A stretch of 64,000 bases of DNA from JBBRNH01 sp038230415 (GTDB lineage Bacteria > Bacteroidota > Bacteroidia > Cytophagales > Spirosomataceae). The position numbers were made by a program, and so were the translations under genes. Shown here one piece after another: positions 8,850-17,512 of the stretch (positions within the stretch are counted from its first letter, which is position 1; each line of letters starts with the position of its first letter). The notes below the pieces were generated by a model. That model searched no databases and was not told the DNA's origin. It saw nothing but the letters and a program-made list of their open reading frames with translations. The DNA lies in contig JBBRNH010000002.1 in the NCBI GenBank assembly GCA_038230415.1, positions 90,126 through 154,125 on the forward strand, given 5' to 3'.

Positions 8850-9237
8850 GTTGCGTTGAAATTCTAAAACGAGTTTTTAAAATGAAATTTGTGAAGATGG
8901 CAACAGCTATATTCTGAAAAATCAGTTCAGAATAGTGAAAAACTTTACGTTGACATCTGTTTTATAAAGTAGTCGGTCACCTTTTTGCTGTCAACATTTT
9001 TGGTACTTTGACAAGTTGCGCGGTGGGGCGGGGAAAGTCAGTTCGGTTGTCATCACGCAGTTGGTTTTGTTGAGCAGGTCTGTTCGACGTGGTAAAGGTG
9101 TGGGGTTGAATGCCGGCTACCTATGACCGTTGAGGGACCGGGATATGATTGATGTCATGCAAAATTCTGCCGCAGCCAGCGGTATCATCGCCGACACCCG
9201 CCAGACCGATCCCAGACCGATGCCCCCTTTCACCGGC
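8850..9237. other. Intergenic stretch with a palindrome
   Basis: About 390 bp with no gene I can support. At 8910-8917 and 8927-8934 the arms TATTCTGA and TCAGAATA form a perfect 8-bp inverted repeat with a 9-nt loop, about 60 bp upstream of the SDR start at 8849, a plausible operator. A short minus-strand coding-like tail (ending VTDYFIKQMST) is visible near 8950-9010 but is too short to assign. Confidence 0.4.
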
Positions 9238-9873
9238 TCATCCGCCGATGCCGACAGCCTTGCCGACGAACGTCGGTGCCGTGCAGGAATCCACCAGAAA
9301 GTTGGCAACGTCGGCCCGCGAGATGGTTCCCGGCACCGGCACCGGTTCGGCTTTCCGCACATACTTGCCTTTCGCCGGGCCGTCGGTGAGCCGGGTGGGG
9401 CGGGCAATCACGTAGTCGAGACCACTTTCGCGGACCAGCCGTTCCTGCACGTCATGGTCGAGGAAAGCGTACTTGAGCAGCATACCAATCATGAACGTCC
9501 GCTGGAACCAGCTCGCTGCGGGGTAGCTGTCGCCCACGCCCAGCGCACTGAGTACGACCAGCCGCTTTACGCCGGACTCCTTCATGGCCGTGATGCAGAA
9601 CCGGGTACCCTGCGAGAAGTAATCGGGCTTTTCCTTGAAGCCTTTGATGGTCGTCGATGAGACGCAGATGATGACCGCGTCCTGGCCCTGCACGGCGGCC
9701 CGCACCGAGGCCGCGTTGTGAAAATCGCCGGTCACCTTCCTGAGTTGCGGGTGGCTGAGGTTGAGTTTCGAGGGGGTGCGGGCAAAGGCGGTGACGGTGT
9801 GGCCTTTGGCCAGAGCCGCCCGGACGCAGAGCGCACCAACGCCTTGCGACGCACCCAAAACGAGAATGTTCAT
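9238..9873 (-). CDS. NAD(P)H-binding Rossmann protein (atypical SDR, NmrA/SDR_a5-like)
   Basis: 211 residues. The N-terminus MNILVLGASQGVGALC contains the GxxGxxG dinucleotide site, and ARTPSK after beta-2 suggests NADP(H). The catalytic YxxxK of classical SDRs is absent; the family usually keeps the LVVLSALGVGDS and YVIARPTRLTDG strands seen here. It probably acts as a quinone or flavin reductase-like enzyme or as a redox sensor. Stands alone on the minus strand. Confidence 0.85.
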   Translation of the reverse strand: MNILVLGASQGVGALCVRAALAKGHTVTAFARTPSKLNLSHPQLRKVTGDFHNAASVRAAVQGQDAVIICVSSTTIKGFKEKPDYFSQGTRFCITAMKESGVKRLVVLSALGVGDSYPAASWFQRTFMIGMLLKYAFLDHDVQERLVRESGLDYVIARPTRLTDGPAKGKYVRKAEPVPVPGTISRADVANFLVDSCTAPTFVGKAVGIGG

Positions 9874-9912
9874 GGTATTTTTGATTGATTGTTGAAAGTT
9901 GTACTACCTGAT

Positions 9913-10749
9913 TTACGGAAGAATGAGCCGGCGGGTTCGGCTCGAATGCGCGCTGAAATAGCCTAAGGCACCCCCGCTGATGGTTGTTTTGGGATTGGTC
10001 GGCGTGACGCTGAAGGCGGGGTTGGCATCCAGAATCTGGTTCAGGGTGCGGAAGTATTCATACACCCCGGCATCTACGTTTTGCATCTCCACCGTCAGCG
10101 TATCGCCCGATCCTAATTTGTCGATGGGGTCGGGCGGGGGGCCGCCCCCGGTACCGGCCAGGCCACCCTGATTCCGTAACGGCTCGCTCACGGGTTTGCC
10201 ATCGGTGTACTTGTCGTTTTGCAGGAAAATAGCCTTGTTCAGCCGTCCGTTGCGGTACTGACGAAACAGATAGCTGTTGGCCCGGCCCGCCGGATCGGTG
10301 TATTGCACCACCGCCCGCAGCCCGTCGTCGGCCCCGAACGGATTGACTTCACTGGCTAAGTTCTCAAACGGAACCACTACCGGCAGCGTTGACAGGGCCA
10401 CGTACGCCGTGCCGCCGGTCTCGACCCGCAGCGTATAGGTCCGGCCCGGTACCCCTTTGAGCGTCACTCCGGCGTACTGACCGGGGCTGGTTTCGCGCAG
10501 TGTTTCGCGCCCACCCGCGTCGTCGGTCAGGGTAACGACGGCCCCCACAACGGGCGGAAACGTATTGGTTTCGGTGTAGTTGACCGAGCGGCTTAGGCTG
10601 ACCCGACCGTAGCCGTCGTCCACTAAGTTGGCTTCGATCACCACCTGCGCGGGCGACGTTTGCAGGTCGAGGGTAATTACTTTTTCGCAGCCCGTCACAA
10701 CCAGCAGCAGGGCGGCAGCAAGGGGGATCAACAGGGAGTTTGAGCGCAT
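9913..10749 (-). CDS. DUF4249 lipoprotein, partner of the TonB receptor
   Basis: 278 residues from MRSNSLLIPLAAALLL; the signal ends in VTGCEK, so Cys-lipidation is expected. The DUF4249 pattern is visible: VITLDLQ, VVIEANLVDDG, a beta-rich first domain (VSLSRSVNYT) and a second half with long loops. This family is nearly always encoded next to a CarboxypepD_reg/TonB receptor, and here the receptor ends 4 bp upstream. It is therefore likely to be the surface-exposed or periplasmic partner in uptake of an unknown ligand. The frame extends to 11313 but the extra part is antisense-like shadow of the receptor. Confidence 0.85.
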   Translation of the reverse strand: MRSNSLLIPLAAALLLVVTGCEKVITLDLQTSPAQVVIEANLVDDGYGRVSLSRSVNYTETNTFPPVVGAVVTLTDDAGGRETLRETSPGQYAGVTLKGVPGRTYTLRVETGGTAYVALSTLPVVVPFENLASEVNPFGADDGLRAVVQYTDPAGRANSYLFRQYRNGRLNKAIFLQNDKYTDGKPVSEPLRNQGGLAGTGGGPPPDPIDKLGSGDTLTVEMQNVDAGVYEYFRTLNQILDANPAFSVTPTNPKTTISGGALGYFSAHSSRTRRLILP

Positions 10750-10753
10750 GATT

Positions 10754-13105
10754 TTAAAAGGTAAAGTTGTACGTTGCCGACGGAATCCAGCGGAACAGCG
10801 ACTGCTGAACGGCTTCGGTGCGGGTGGGGTCGTCTTTATTGGGCCGGAACAGGATGCTGTACGTGTTCTCGCGGCCCAGGGCGTTATAGACCGAAAACGA
10901 CCAGCTACTGCGGAAGCGATGGTTTTGCTGGCCGGGCTTCTCGTAGGTCGCGCCGAGGTCCATCCGTATGTAAGCCGGGGTGCGCCCCCCGTTGCGGGAG
11001 CCGTAATAATTGATCGGCTGACCATCCACCACGTACTTGCCCACCGGGAACGTAACGGCATTGCCGGTGCTGTACAAAAACGTTCCTGACACCGTCCAGC
11101 GCGGATTGATCTGGTAAATACCCACCACCGACACATCGTGGGGCCGGTCCTGCTTAGCCGGAAAATAGTTGCCCTGGTTGATGGCCGTAAACTGCCGCTC
11201 GGTCCGGCTGTAGGTGTAGCCGATCCAGCCCGTGAGCCGCCCCACGTCTTTCCGCAGCAGCAGTTCCACGCCGTAAGCCCGCCCGGTGCCGTAGAGCAGG
11301 TTCGCTTCGGCATCGTAGGTGCGGGTCAGGTCGGTGCCGTTGCGGTAGTCGATCTGGTTTTGCATGGTTTTGTAGTAGCTCTCCACCGTCAGCGAATAGG
11401 CGTTGTCTTTACCCAATTTCAGGTAGTAGCCCGCCGAGATTTGATCCGAGAGTTCGGGTTTGACGTTGAAACTGGTCGGCACGTAGAGGTCGGTCGGCGA
11501 GGAGGCATTGGTGTTGCTCAGCAGGTGCAGGTTCTGCGCGTTGCGGGCGTAACCGAGTTTCACGGTGCTGGCTTCCGAGAGTTGGTAGCTGGCCGAGAAA
11601 CGGGGTTCGAGCCGGATATACGTCTTCAGAAACCCATCCTGTTCGGTATAGGTGTTGGTCGTCACGGTATTGCCCTCGCCATCGTAGGTCGAGTACGTCC
11701 CCGGTCCCAGCAGACTAAAGCCCGACAGCCGCAGGCCGGTGGTGAAGTTGAGTTTGGGTGCGGCCTGCCATTCGTGGGAGGCATAAACCGCCGTTTCGAG
11801 CGAGTAATTGGTCCGGTCGGGCGTGGGGTTTACGGTGGCATCGGTGGCCGCCGTCACGTGGCCGGGGGTGATGGTGTGGTGAATGGCCTGCGCTCCGAAC
11901 CGAATCGTCTGGGTGGCGGTGGGCGTATATTCAAAATCCTGCTTGAGGTTAAAATCCTGAATTTTGGAGTCAATACCCGACTCGCTGCCGTTGGACACGA
12001 GCGTGATCTGGTAGTCGTATTTGCTGTAAATCACGGACGTGTTGGAGAACAGCCGGTTGCTGAAGAGGTGGTTCAGGCGCAGGGTAGCGGTCTGATTACC
12101 GTAGGCCTGCCCGAAGGTGCCGCCTAAGCCGAGTACGTCGCGGCCTAAGTAGCCGCTGAAATAAATCCGGTTCCGGGCATCAAGTTTATAGTTGGCTTTG
12201 GCGTTGATGTCGTAGAAATACAGCCGGGCTTTTTTGGTGGTTGGGTTCGACGAAAGTTTGAGAAACACATCGGCGTAGGTGCGCCGGGCCGTAATCAGAA
12301 ACGACCCTTTATCGCGCACAATCGGCCCTTCTAAGGCCAGCCGCGAGGCAATTAGGCCAATACCCCCGCTGCCGTGCAGTTTCTGATTGTTGCCTTCCTT
12401 CATCCTGATGTCCACCACCGACGACAGCCGCCCGCCGTACTGCGCGGGCATCCCGCCTTTATACACGGTCAGGTCTTTGAGCGCGTCGGAGTTGAAGGTC
12501 GAGAAAAACCCCAGCAGGTGCGAGGCATTATAGACGGGGGCTTCGTCGAGCAGGATCAGGTTCTGGTCGAAGCCCCCGCCCCGCACCGAAAAGCCGCTGC
12601 TGCCTTCGCCCGCCGACTTGATGCCGGGCAGCAGCGTCAGGGTTTTGATCACGTCTTTCTCCCCAAACAGCACCGGCACCTTCGCAATCTGCCTGAGGTT
12701 GATGGTTTCCACGCCCATCTGCGCCCGGCTGATGTTGGCATCGGCGGTGCGGGCCTTGACGACAACCTCGGCCAGTTCCCTGCCTTCGGCTGTCAGGTCG
12801 AACAGTACGCGCTGGTCGCGCCCGGTGGTAATTTTTTGCTGCTGCGGCACGTAGCCCACAAAACTGGCTTCGAGCGTGTACGTCCCTGCCGGTACCGTGA
12901 GGGTATAAAATCCGTAGGCGTTGGCTCCGGTCCCCACGCCGGGCAGTTCCAGCACCCGCACGGTGGCCCCGGTCAGGTTTTCGCCCGAAGCCGCGTCCTG
13001 CACCGTACCACTGATGGTAATCCGGGTTTGGGCCACCGCCTGTGGCTGACCAAACAGCCACAGCAGCGGCAACCAGATGCCGAAAAGAAACGTTATTTTT
13101 TTCAT
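10754..13105 (-). CDS. TonB-dependent outer-membrane receptor with carboxypeptidase-like domain
   Basis: 783 residues from MKKITFLFGIWLPLLW, with signal peptide cleaved after AVAQ. Next comes the CarboxypepD_reg-like beta-sandwich (ISGTVQDAASGENLTGATV to YVPQQQ), then the plug (LLPGIKSAGEGSSGFSVRGG, AQYGGRLSSVVDIR), then the beta-barrel ending SATYNFTF with a terminal Phe. Much smaller than SusC proteins and not paired with SusD. Paired with DUF4249 downstream. A divergent LytS/LytTR pair lies across a 296-bp gap and may regulate it. Confidence 0.9.
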   Translation of the reverse strand: MKKITFLFGIWLPLLWLFGQPQAVAQTRITISGTVQDAASGENLTGATVRVLELPGVGTGANAYGFYTLTVPAGTYTLEASFVGYVPQQQKITTGRDQRVLFDLTAEGRELAEVVVKARTADANISRAQMGVETINLRQIAKVPVLFGEKDVIKTLTLLPGIKSAGEGSSGFSVRGGGFDQNLILLDEAPVYNASHLLGFFSTFNSDALKDLTVYKGGMPAQYGGRLSSVVDIRMKEGNNQKLHGSGGIGLIASRLALEGPIVRDKGSFLITARRTYADVFLKLSSNPTTKKARLYFYDINAKANYKLDARNRIYFSGYLGRDVLGLGGTFGQAYGNQTATLRLNHLFSNRLFSNTSVIYSKYDYQITLVSNGSESGIDSKIQDFNLKQDFEYTPTATQTIRFGAQAIHHTITPGHVTAATDATVNPTPDRTNYSLETAVYASHEWQAAPKLNFTTGLRLSGFSLLGPGTYSTYDGEGNTVTTNTYTEQDGFLKTYIRLEPRFSASYQLSEASTVKLGYARNAQNLHLLSNTNASSPTDLYVPTSFNVKPELSDQISAGYYLKLGKDNAYSLTVESYYKTMQNQIDYRNGTDLTRTYDAEANLLYGTGRAYGVELLLRKDVGRLTGWIGYTYSRTERQFTAINQGNYFPAKQDRPHDVSVVGIYQINPRWTVSGTFLYSTGNAVTFPVGKYVVDGQPINYYGSRNGGRTPAYIRMDLGATYEKPGQQNHRFRSSWSFSVYNALGRENTYSILFRPNKDDPTRTEAVQQSLFRWIPSATYNFTF

Positions 13106-13401
13106 GGGAAGAAGCTTTCGTGAATTGATCCGGTTCGTAACCGGTAGCAAACGTAGCCGGTGGCGCAGGGCGGGCAGGTGAATACTATACATGGCCCGTG
13201 AGTTTGCCGACGTAGCCCCTGAATTTGCCGACCAATGCCGAAATCCGTCCGCGTCGGTTTCGACTTCGGGATACATCGGTGAAATCGGCCCGCAGACCGA
13301 CGAATCGGGGGCGTTTATCCATTTTTTGCCCACCGGGAGCCGGATATGTTTTCCTTTGATACGGCGTAAGCGATACCCGTACCCATCGCCGAATTTGCCC
13401 C

Positions 13402-14493
13402 ATGACCAAATCAATACCGAACGCCCGGTTAATCCGCACGCCACCGAAGGAGACCCGTAAAAACGTTGTGTCAGCCTACGGACGGACCGGCTTCCATCTG
13501 TTGCTGTTACCGGCGATGGTTGGCTTACAGATTTATGCCTTCCCCGAAGAGGCCATTGACACGCTTTACGGGACCGTTATCATCCGGTTTCTGCTGTCCG
13601 TCCTGCTTTTGGGCCCCGCTTACGTTGCCAACCTGACTTATTTTATTCCCCGTTTTTTGCAGCGTGGCCGGTATGTTTTTTATCTGGTGATCATCATGGT
13701 CAGTTGCGCCCTCACGGCCTGGGCTGCGGGCCAGGTCGTGGGCTTTTTTCCCGCGTCATTTACCGGGATCGCGGACCTGAGCAGCCGGGTCAGTCAGCGC
13801 ATCAGCCGACTCGTGGCGTTCTCAGTGCTGATCGGCACTGCAGTAGAAATGATTTTGTACTGGGAGCAGCAAAAACGGCAGCAGGAACGGGTTGAAAAAG
13901 AAAAAATTCAGTTAGAGCTTTCTTTCCTGAAGTCGCAGATAAATCCGCATTTTCTGTTCAACACGCTCAACAATATTCACTCGATGGCCGAGCTGAAATC
14001 AGACACGACCGGCGATGCGATTCTGATGCTGTCCGATTTATTGCGGTATGCCCTGTACGGCACCAACAAGGGGAAAGTGCCGGTACAAAAAGAAATTGAC
14101 AGTCTCGAAAACTACTTAGCCATTCAGCGACTCCGGCTGCCGAAGCGGCAGTCGATTACAATTCAGTTCGAGACGAAGGGCGAACACCGGAACAGCCTGA
14201 TCGAACCGCTGTTGTTGCTGCCGTTTGTCGAAAATGCGTTCAAACATGGCATTTCGTACCAGCAGCAGTCAAGTCTGTTGATTCAGTTGCTGATCGAAGA
14301 CAACATCCTGCATTTTAGCGTTTACAATACCAAAAAAACCGGCCATCTGTATGCCACCGTCGAGGATGAAGATTCGGGCATCGGACTAAAAAACATCCGG
14401 CGACGGTTAGAACTACTCTACCCCGACCGGCACGAGCTGCACATTCGGAACGAGACCCATGAATTTGATGTCAGACTGACTGTACAATTATAA
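13402..14493 (+). CDS. LytS/YehU-type sensor histidine kinase
   Basis: 363 residues. Four predicted membrane segments occupy residues 25-155 (LLLLPAMVGLQIYAFP, FLLSVLLLGPAYVANL, VFYLVIIMVSCALTAWA, LVAFSVLIGTAVEMIL). A short coiled linker (QQKRQQERVEKEKIQ) leads to the His_kinase domain with the phospho-acceptor His in INPHFLFNTLNNIH, and to the HATPase_c domain (PFVENAFKHG, GIGLKNIRRRLELLY). The response regulator starts 4 bp later. Such pairs sense membrane or extracellular signals and drive LytTR regulators. Confidence 0.9.
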   Translation: MTKSIPNARLIRTPPKETRKNVVSAYGRTGFHLLLLPAMVGLQIYAFPEEAIDTLYGTVIIRFLLSVLLLGPAYVANLTYFIPRFLQRGRYVFYLVIIMVSCALTAWAAGQVVGFFPASFTGIADLSSRVSQRISRLVAFSVLIGTAVEMILYWEQQKRQQERVEKEKIQLELSFLKSQINPHFLFNTLNNIHSMAELKSDTTGDAILMLSDLLRYALYGTNKGKVPVQKEIDSLENYLAIQRLRLPKRQSITIQFETKGEHRNSLIEPLLLLPFVENAFKHGISYQQQSSLLIQLLIEDNILHFSVYNTKKTGHLYATVEDEDSGIGLKNIRRRLELLYPDRHELHIRNETHEFDVRLTVQL

Positions 14494-14496
14494 CCC

Positions 14497-15210
14497 ATGA
14501 CCATCAACTGCCTGCTCATTGACGACGAACCACTGGCCCTCGATAAACTGGAGCAGTACGTCCGAAAAGTGCCTTATCTGAATTTGGCGGGCCGGTTTGA
14601 AAACGCCATTCAAGGGCTGGAAATACTCAAGCAAACCCCCGTTGAGTTGATGTATCTGGACATCAATATGCCCGATGTATCGGGGATTGAGTTTCTGCGC
14701 GGGCTACAGACTCCGCCGAAAGTAATTTTGACCACGGCCTATAATCACTACGCTCTCGAAGGCTTCGAGCTGAACGTAGTCGATTATTTGTTAAAGCCTT
14801 TTTCGTTCGACCGCTTTTTAAAAGCGACGGACCGGGCGTATGAAACATTAGCTGCAAAAGCCGAGACTCATCTCGACCCCAAACCGGACGATTTTATTTT
14901 TATCAAAGCCGAGCATAATCTGATAAAAATAAATTTCAGCGAAATTGAGTTTATCGAGGGCCTGAAAGATTACGTGAAGGTGTACGTGACCACCGGAAAA
15001 CCGTATTTGTCCATCACCTCCTTAAAATCGCTGGAACAGTTGCTGCCCACCAACCGGCTCATCCGTATTCATAAATCATTTATCATCTCGATTGATAAAA
15101 TAGAAACCATCCGCAGCGGCAAAGTCCTCATCAAAGGTCGCTGGATCGCCATTGGCGAGTCGTACCAGGAAGCCTTCGATAATGTTGTCTTAAAGGGTCG
15201 GATGGGTTGA
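14497..15210 (+). CDS. LytTR-family response regulator
   Basis: 237 residues. The receiver domain starts CLLIDDEPLALDKLEQY (acidic pocket DDE) and holds the phospho-acceptor Asp in YLDINMPDVSG, Thr in TTAYNHYA and Lys in YLLKPFSF. The LytTR DNA-binding domain covers residues 130-237 (FIKAEHNLIKINFSEI, YVKVYVTTGK, IRIHKSFIISIDKI). Immediately downstream of its kinase, so a two-gene operon. Likely targets include the divergent TonB receptor, by position only. Confidence 0.92.
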   Translation: MTINCLLIDDEPLALDKLEQYVRKVPYLNLAGRFENAIQGLEILKQTPVELMYLDINMPDVSGIEFLRGLQTPPKVILTTAYNHYALEGFELNVVDYLLKPFSFDRFLKATDRAYETLAAKAETHLDPKPDDFIFIKAEHNLIKINFSEIEFIEGLKDYVKVYVTTGKPYLSITSLKSLEQLLPTNRLIRIHKSFIISIDKIETIRSGKVLIKGRWIAIGESYQEAFDNVVLKGRMG

Positions 15211-15221
15211 TAAAGCGGTGA

Positions 15222-15803
15222 TTAAACGTTCGGATTTAGGTGTGCTCCGAAGCCGGGATAGAGCGGCAGCCGCTGCTTCGTTTCGTCGGGTGTCAGGATA
15301 ACGGACCCGTGTTTTTGGGCCAGTTGTATGACCTTGGCTAAGTTTTCGTCACTCGCTGCGTAGGCCTGCGGTTCGCCGGTGGGTAGTTCCATGCTTTGCG
15401 TGGGTTGGGCCATGGCCCGCCAGATCACATCGGCCCCCACGGCTTCCCCGCCTGCGGCCACCACCATTGTCAGCAACTGTACTTCCGGTGAACGAAAATA
15501 AGACGCATGGGCTTTGCCCTTAGGCAGAAAAATTGTTCCACCCTTGCGGGCCATCAGGCTCTTTTCTTCGCCCTCGACAAAGAATTCGAGTTCGCCCTCC
15601 AGCACGTAATAAATCTCGTGTTCATACAGATGCACGTGGGGTGGTGGCTCGTTGCCAACGGTTGCATGGAAATAAACCAGGGCAAATCGCCCGTCGGTTT
15701 CAGTACTGTTGGAAAGAAACGATAGCAGGCTACCCGTATAGGCGACACTGTTGGCGACTTCGGGATGGCGAGACGTGGGGCGAAGGGTCTGTTTCGTGTT
15801 CAA
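15222..15803 (-). CDS. Cupin protein, quercetin 2,3-dioxygenase-like
   Basis: 193 residues. The cupin metal motif is PPPHVHLYEHEIYYVLEGELEFF, followed by GGTIFLPKGKAHASYF. A C-terminal 60-residue helical tail (ENLAKVIQLAQKHGSVILTP) is common in cupins annotated as quercetin 2,3-dioxygenase; substrate here is unknown. Convergent with the LytTR gene (11 bp apart), and downstream of an HxlR regulator on the same strand. Confidence 0.82.
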   Translation of the reverse strand: MNTKQTLRPTSRHPEVANSVAYTGSLLSFLSNSTETDGRFALVYFHATVGNEPPPHVHLYEHEIYYVLEGELEFFVEGEEKSLMARKGGTIFLPKGKAHASYFRSPEVQLLTMVVAAGGEAVGADVIWRAMAQPTQSMELPTGEPQAYAASDENLAKVIQLAQKHGSVILTPDETKQRLPLYPGFGAHLNPNV

Positions 15804-15898
15804 TTGGGACGAAGTGTTAAGCCAAACAATAAATGCTGTCGTTGCTCAGGGGTAGCGGCAATTTATTTTCCGAGTACCTGTTTGCGATGATTAACCCC

Positions 15899-16219
15899 CT
15901 AGCTATGCAGTTCCAGCATTACTTTTTTCAACGACCGCGAGTATTCCGTGGCGACGTATTCAATTAAAACCGGATACTCGTCATGCACGATTCGCTGAAT
16001 GAGCTGGTGTTCTTCCAGGTCTTTCAATTCGTTGGAAAGCACCTTTGGGTTTATTTCGGGAATGATCCGCTGGATTTCCGAAAACCGCCGGTTGTCGTGC
16101 ATGATCGACGTTAAAATCAATACTTTCCATTTGCCGCTGATCACCTCCAGCGCATCCCGGATGGGAAGTATCTGTTCGATACAATCCAGATTCTTAGTTT
16201 TGCCTTCGCTTAAAATCAT
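15899..16219 (-). CDS. HxlR-family transcription regulator
   Basis: 106 residues. The redox-type Cys (NLDCIEQILPIRDAL) precedes the winged HTH (SGKWKVLILTSI, INPKVLSNELKDLEEHQLI, wing YPVLIEYVATEYS). It ends earlier than usual at LKKVMLELHS, so it may lack the last dimerisation helix. Divergent from the DoxX gene across a 124-bp gap containing the TTACC/GGTAA palindrome. Such HxlR genes often control an adjacent oxidoreductase or DoxX gene. Confidence 0.85.
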   Translation of the reverse strand: MILSEGKTKNLDCIEQILPIRDALEVISGKWKVLILTSIMHDNRRFSEIQRIIPEINPKVLSNELKDLEEHQLIQRIVHDEYPVLIEYVATEYSRSLKKVMLELHS

Positions 16220-16258
16220 CGTGTTGTTTCGGCGGTCCGATTAGGGTAGGGAAACCGA

Positions 16259-16272
16259 TTACCTTCGGGTAA
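16259..16272. promoter_or_regulatory. Small palindrome between divergent HxlR and DoxX genes
   Basis: TTACC-TTCG-GGTAA is a perfect 5-bp inverted repeat in the intergenic region. Its position between a regulator and its likely target fits an operator. It is short enough to occur by chance. Confidence 0.3.
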
Positions 16273-16343
16273 CTGCTTACTTGTGGAAAGCAAAACTACT
16301 GACCTTTGTACAAACAGTCAAGCAGTCTCTACCCGTAAACCGT

Positions 16344-16748
16344 ATGGCACCTCCGCCGAACCGACCAAAACCACTGCACATTGCCCTGTGGGTTGTGCAG
16401 GCCTTTTTAGCCCTTACCTTCATCGGGGGCGGGATTTTCAAATTGATTACGCCCATCGCTACCCTCACCGGCATCTGGTCCTGGACGGGCGAATACCCCG
16501 ATCTGCTCCGGCTGACGGCACTGCTCGACGTGGCTGGTGGTCTCGGTCTGGTGTTACCCGCCCTCACCCGCATCAGGCCGGGGCTGGTTGTGGTGGCCGC
16601 GCTGGGTTGCGCGGCTCTGATGGTCAGTGCCATCGTTTTTCACCTGACCCGTGGCGAAGCCGAAGACACCCCGATCAATATTTTTCTGCTGGTACTTATT
16701 CTTTTCGTCTGGTGGGGCCGTCGGCTAAAGGTGCCGGTCAATTTATAA
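16344..16748 (+). CDS. DoxX-family membrane protein
   Basis: 134 residues from MAPPPNRPKPLHIALW; the longer frame from 16281 overlaps the HxlR promoter region. Four membrane helices: ALWVVQAFLALTFIGGGIFK, LLDVAGGLGLVLPAL, LVVVAALGCAALMVSAIVF and INIFLLVLILFVWWG. The FIGGGIFKL and DVAGGLGLVLP stretches are typical of the DoxX_2-like group. Probably a membrane redox-associated protein under HxlR control. The interrupted membrane gene follows at once. Confidence 0.85.
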   Translation: MAPPPNRPKPLHIALWVVQAFLALTFIGGGIFKLITPIATLTGIWSWTGEYPDLLRLTALLDVAGGLGLVLPALTRIRPGLVVVAALGCAALMVSAIVFHLTRGEAEDTPINIFLLVLILFVWWGRRLKVPVNL

Positions 16749-16911
16749 GCAACATCTAAATTCAAAGAGTACGTTTACCGGAAATTGGGAACGGATATTT
16801 ATCACATTCATCATTGTAAGCAGCACCATTTTGTCGGTGGTTGTTGACGGGAATACCACTCATTTGTTTAATTCCGAATGGCCGGGCCATGCCCGTTTAA
16901 ATGGACTACTA
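16741..16911 (+). pseudogene. 5' part of a membrane-protein gene split by the MITE-flanked insertion
   Basis: The frame reads STFTGNWERIFITFIIV, then VVVDGNTTHLFNSEWPGHAR and NGLLL before entering the left 94-bp repeat, where it stops. The THxxNxxWPxHA motif also occurs in the intact 141-residue membrane protein at 23899-24324, so they belong to one family. No ATG or GTG start is visible: the in-frame segment after the upstream stop (16726-16728) begins near an ATT at 16741, overlapping the DoxX stop. The start is therefore uncertain. The 3' part is at 19821-20111; joining at TA restores one 153-codon frame. Confidence 0.75.
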
Positions 16912-17005
16912 CTCTTCCAATTTGATCCTTAGAACGATTTTTGGCCTATCACTGCCAGTTGGTGAAGAGAGCAATTTCATTTCTTTAATCATTAAATCGG
17001 CGGAG
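16912..17005 (+). repeat. Left copy of a 94-bp MITE-like repeat
   Basis: Begins CTCTTCCAATTTGATCC and ends AAATCGGCGGAG, flanked by TA on both sides (16910-16911, 17006-17007). Its two ends are imperfect inverted repeats of each other (CTCCCCCAATTTGAT in the sister copy against CTCCGCCGATTTAAT, 12 of 15). It differs from the right copy at two positions, both in the outer end (TT for CC). Confidence 0.85.
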
Positions 17006-17031
17006 TACTAGATTAGATGCAAATTAAGAGC

Positions 17032-17072
17032 CGAGAACGAACAACGTAATCTTTTTACGCTGTTCGTTCTCG
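17032..17072. repeat. Strong hairpin inside the composite element
   Basis: CGAGAACGAACA (17032-17043) pairs perfectly with TGTTCGTTCTCG (17061-17072); the loop contains a further CGTAA/TTACG pair. Lies just inside the left MITE copy. No T-run follows, so it is not a typical terminator. Confidence 0.6.
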
Positions 17073-17360
17073 TACCATTTGGCCGCATATAAAATCGAAT
17101 CAGGGGTTCTTACTGCAAACAGGCGGATTTACACGATAGTGAACTAACTAATTAGTCGGCACCTATTTATCAAACACTTAACTATACATTATCATTAAGG
17201 ATTTCCTTTTTGATAGGCTGGGTTAGCCCCTTAAATTAGCCAGAATCGAAGATTTTGATGCCTGTTTCAGAAGACCCTTTTTGATAATAGCTTGATTAAC
17301 AGTGCTCAGGCTCATTCAACTATAATTCCTGTTTTTTAACGTGTAAATCCCGGTACAGCC

Positions 17361-17386
17361 GCTGGCCGCTTAGCGGAGCGGCCAGC
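17361..17386. repeat. GC-rich hairpin, possible terminator
   Basis: GCTGGCCGCT (17361-17370) and AGCGGCCAGC (17377-17386) form a perfect 10-bp stem with a 6-nt loop, about 130 bp past the stop of the minus-strand AraC gene. Without a T-run on either side, it could be a terminator or a structural repeat. Confidence 0.45.
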
Positions 17387-17512
17387 TTGCAACAAGAACC
17401 CTTATTATACACAATGATCTATACAATATTATTAGTCAAGATGACCAGGATATTACTCATCGATTTTGAATTAGGTTTTAGAGATACCAAAAAGTGTAAT
17501 CAGACCTAATCT

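Noticed and set aside
9913..11313. Long extension of the DUF4249 frame into the receptor gene
   Set aside because: The extra 187 residues are Arg/Thr/Ser/Pro-rich shadow of the TonB receptor; the lipoprotein signal at 10749 marks the true start.
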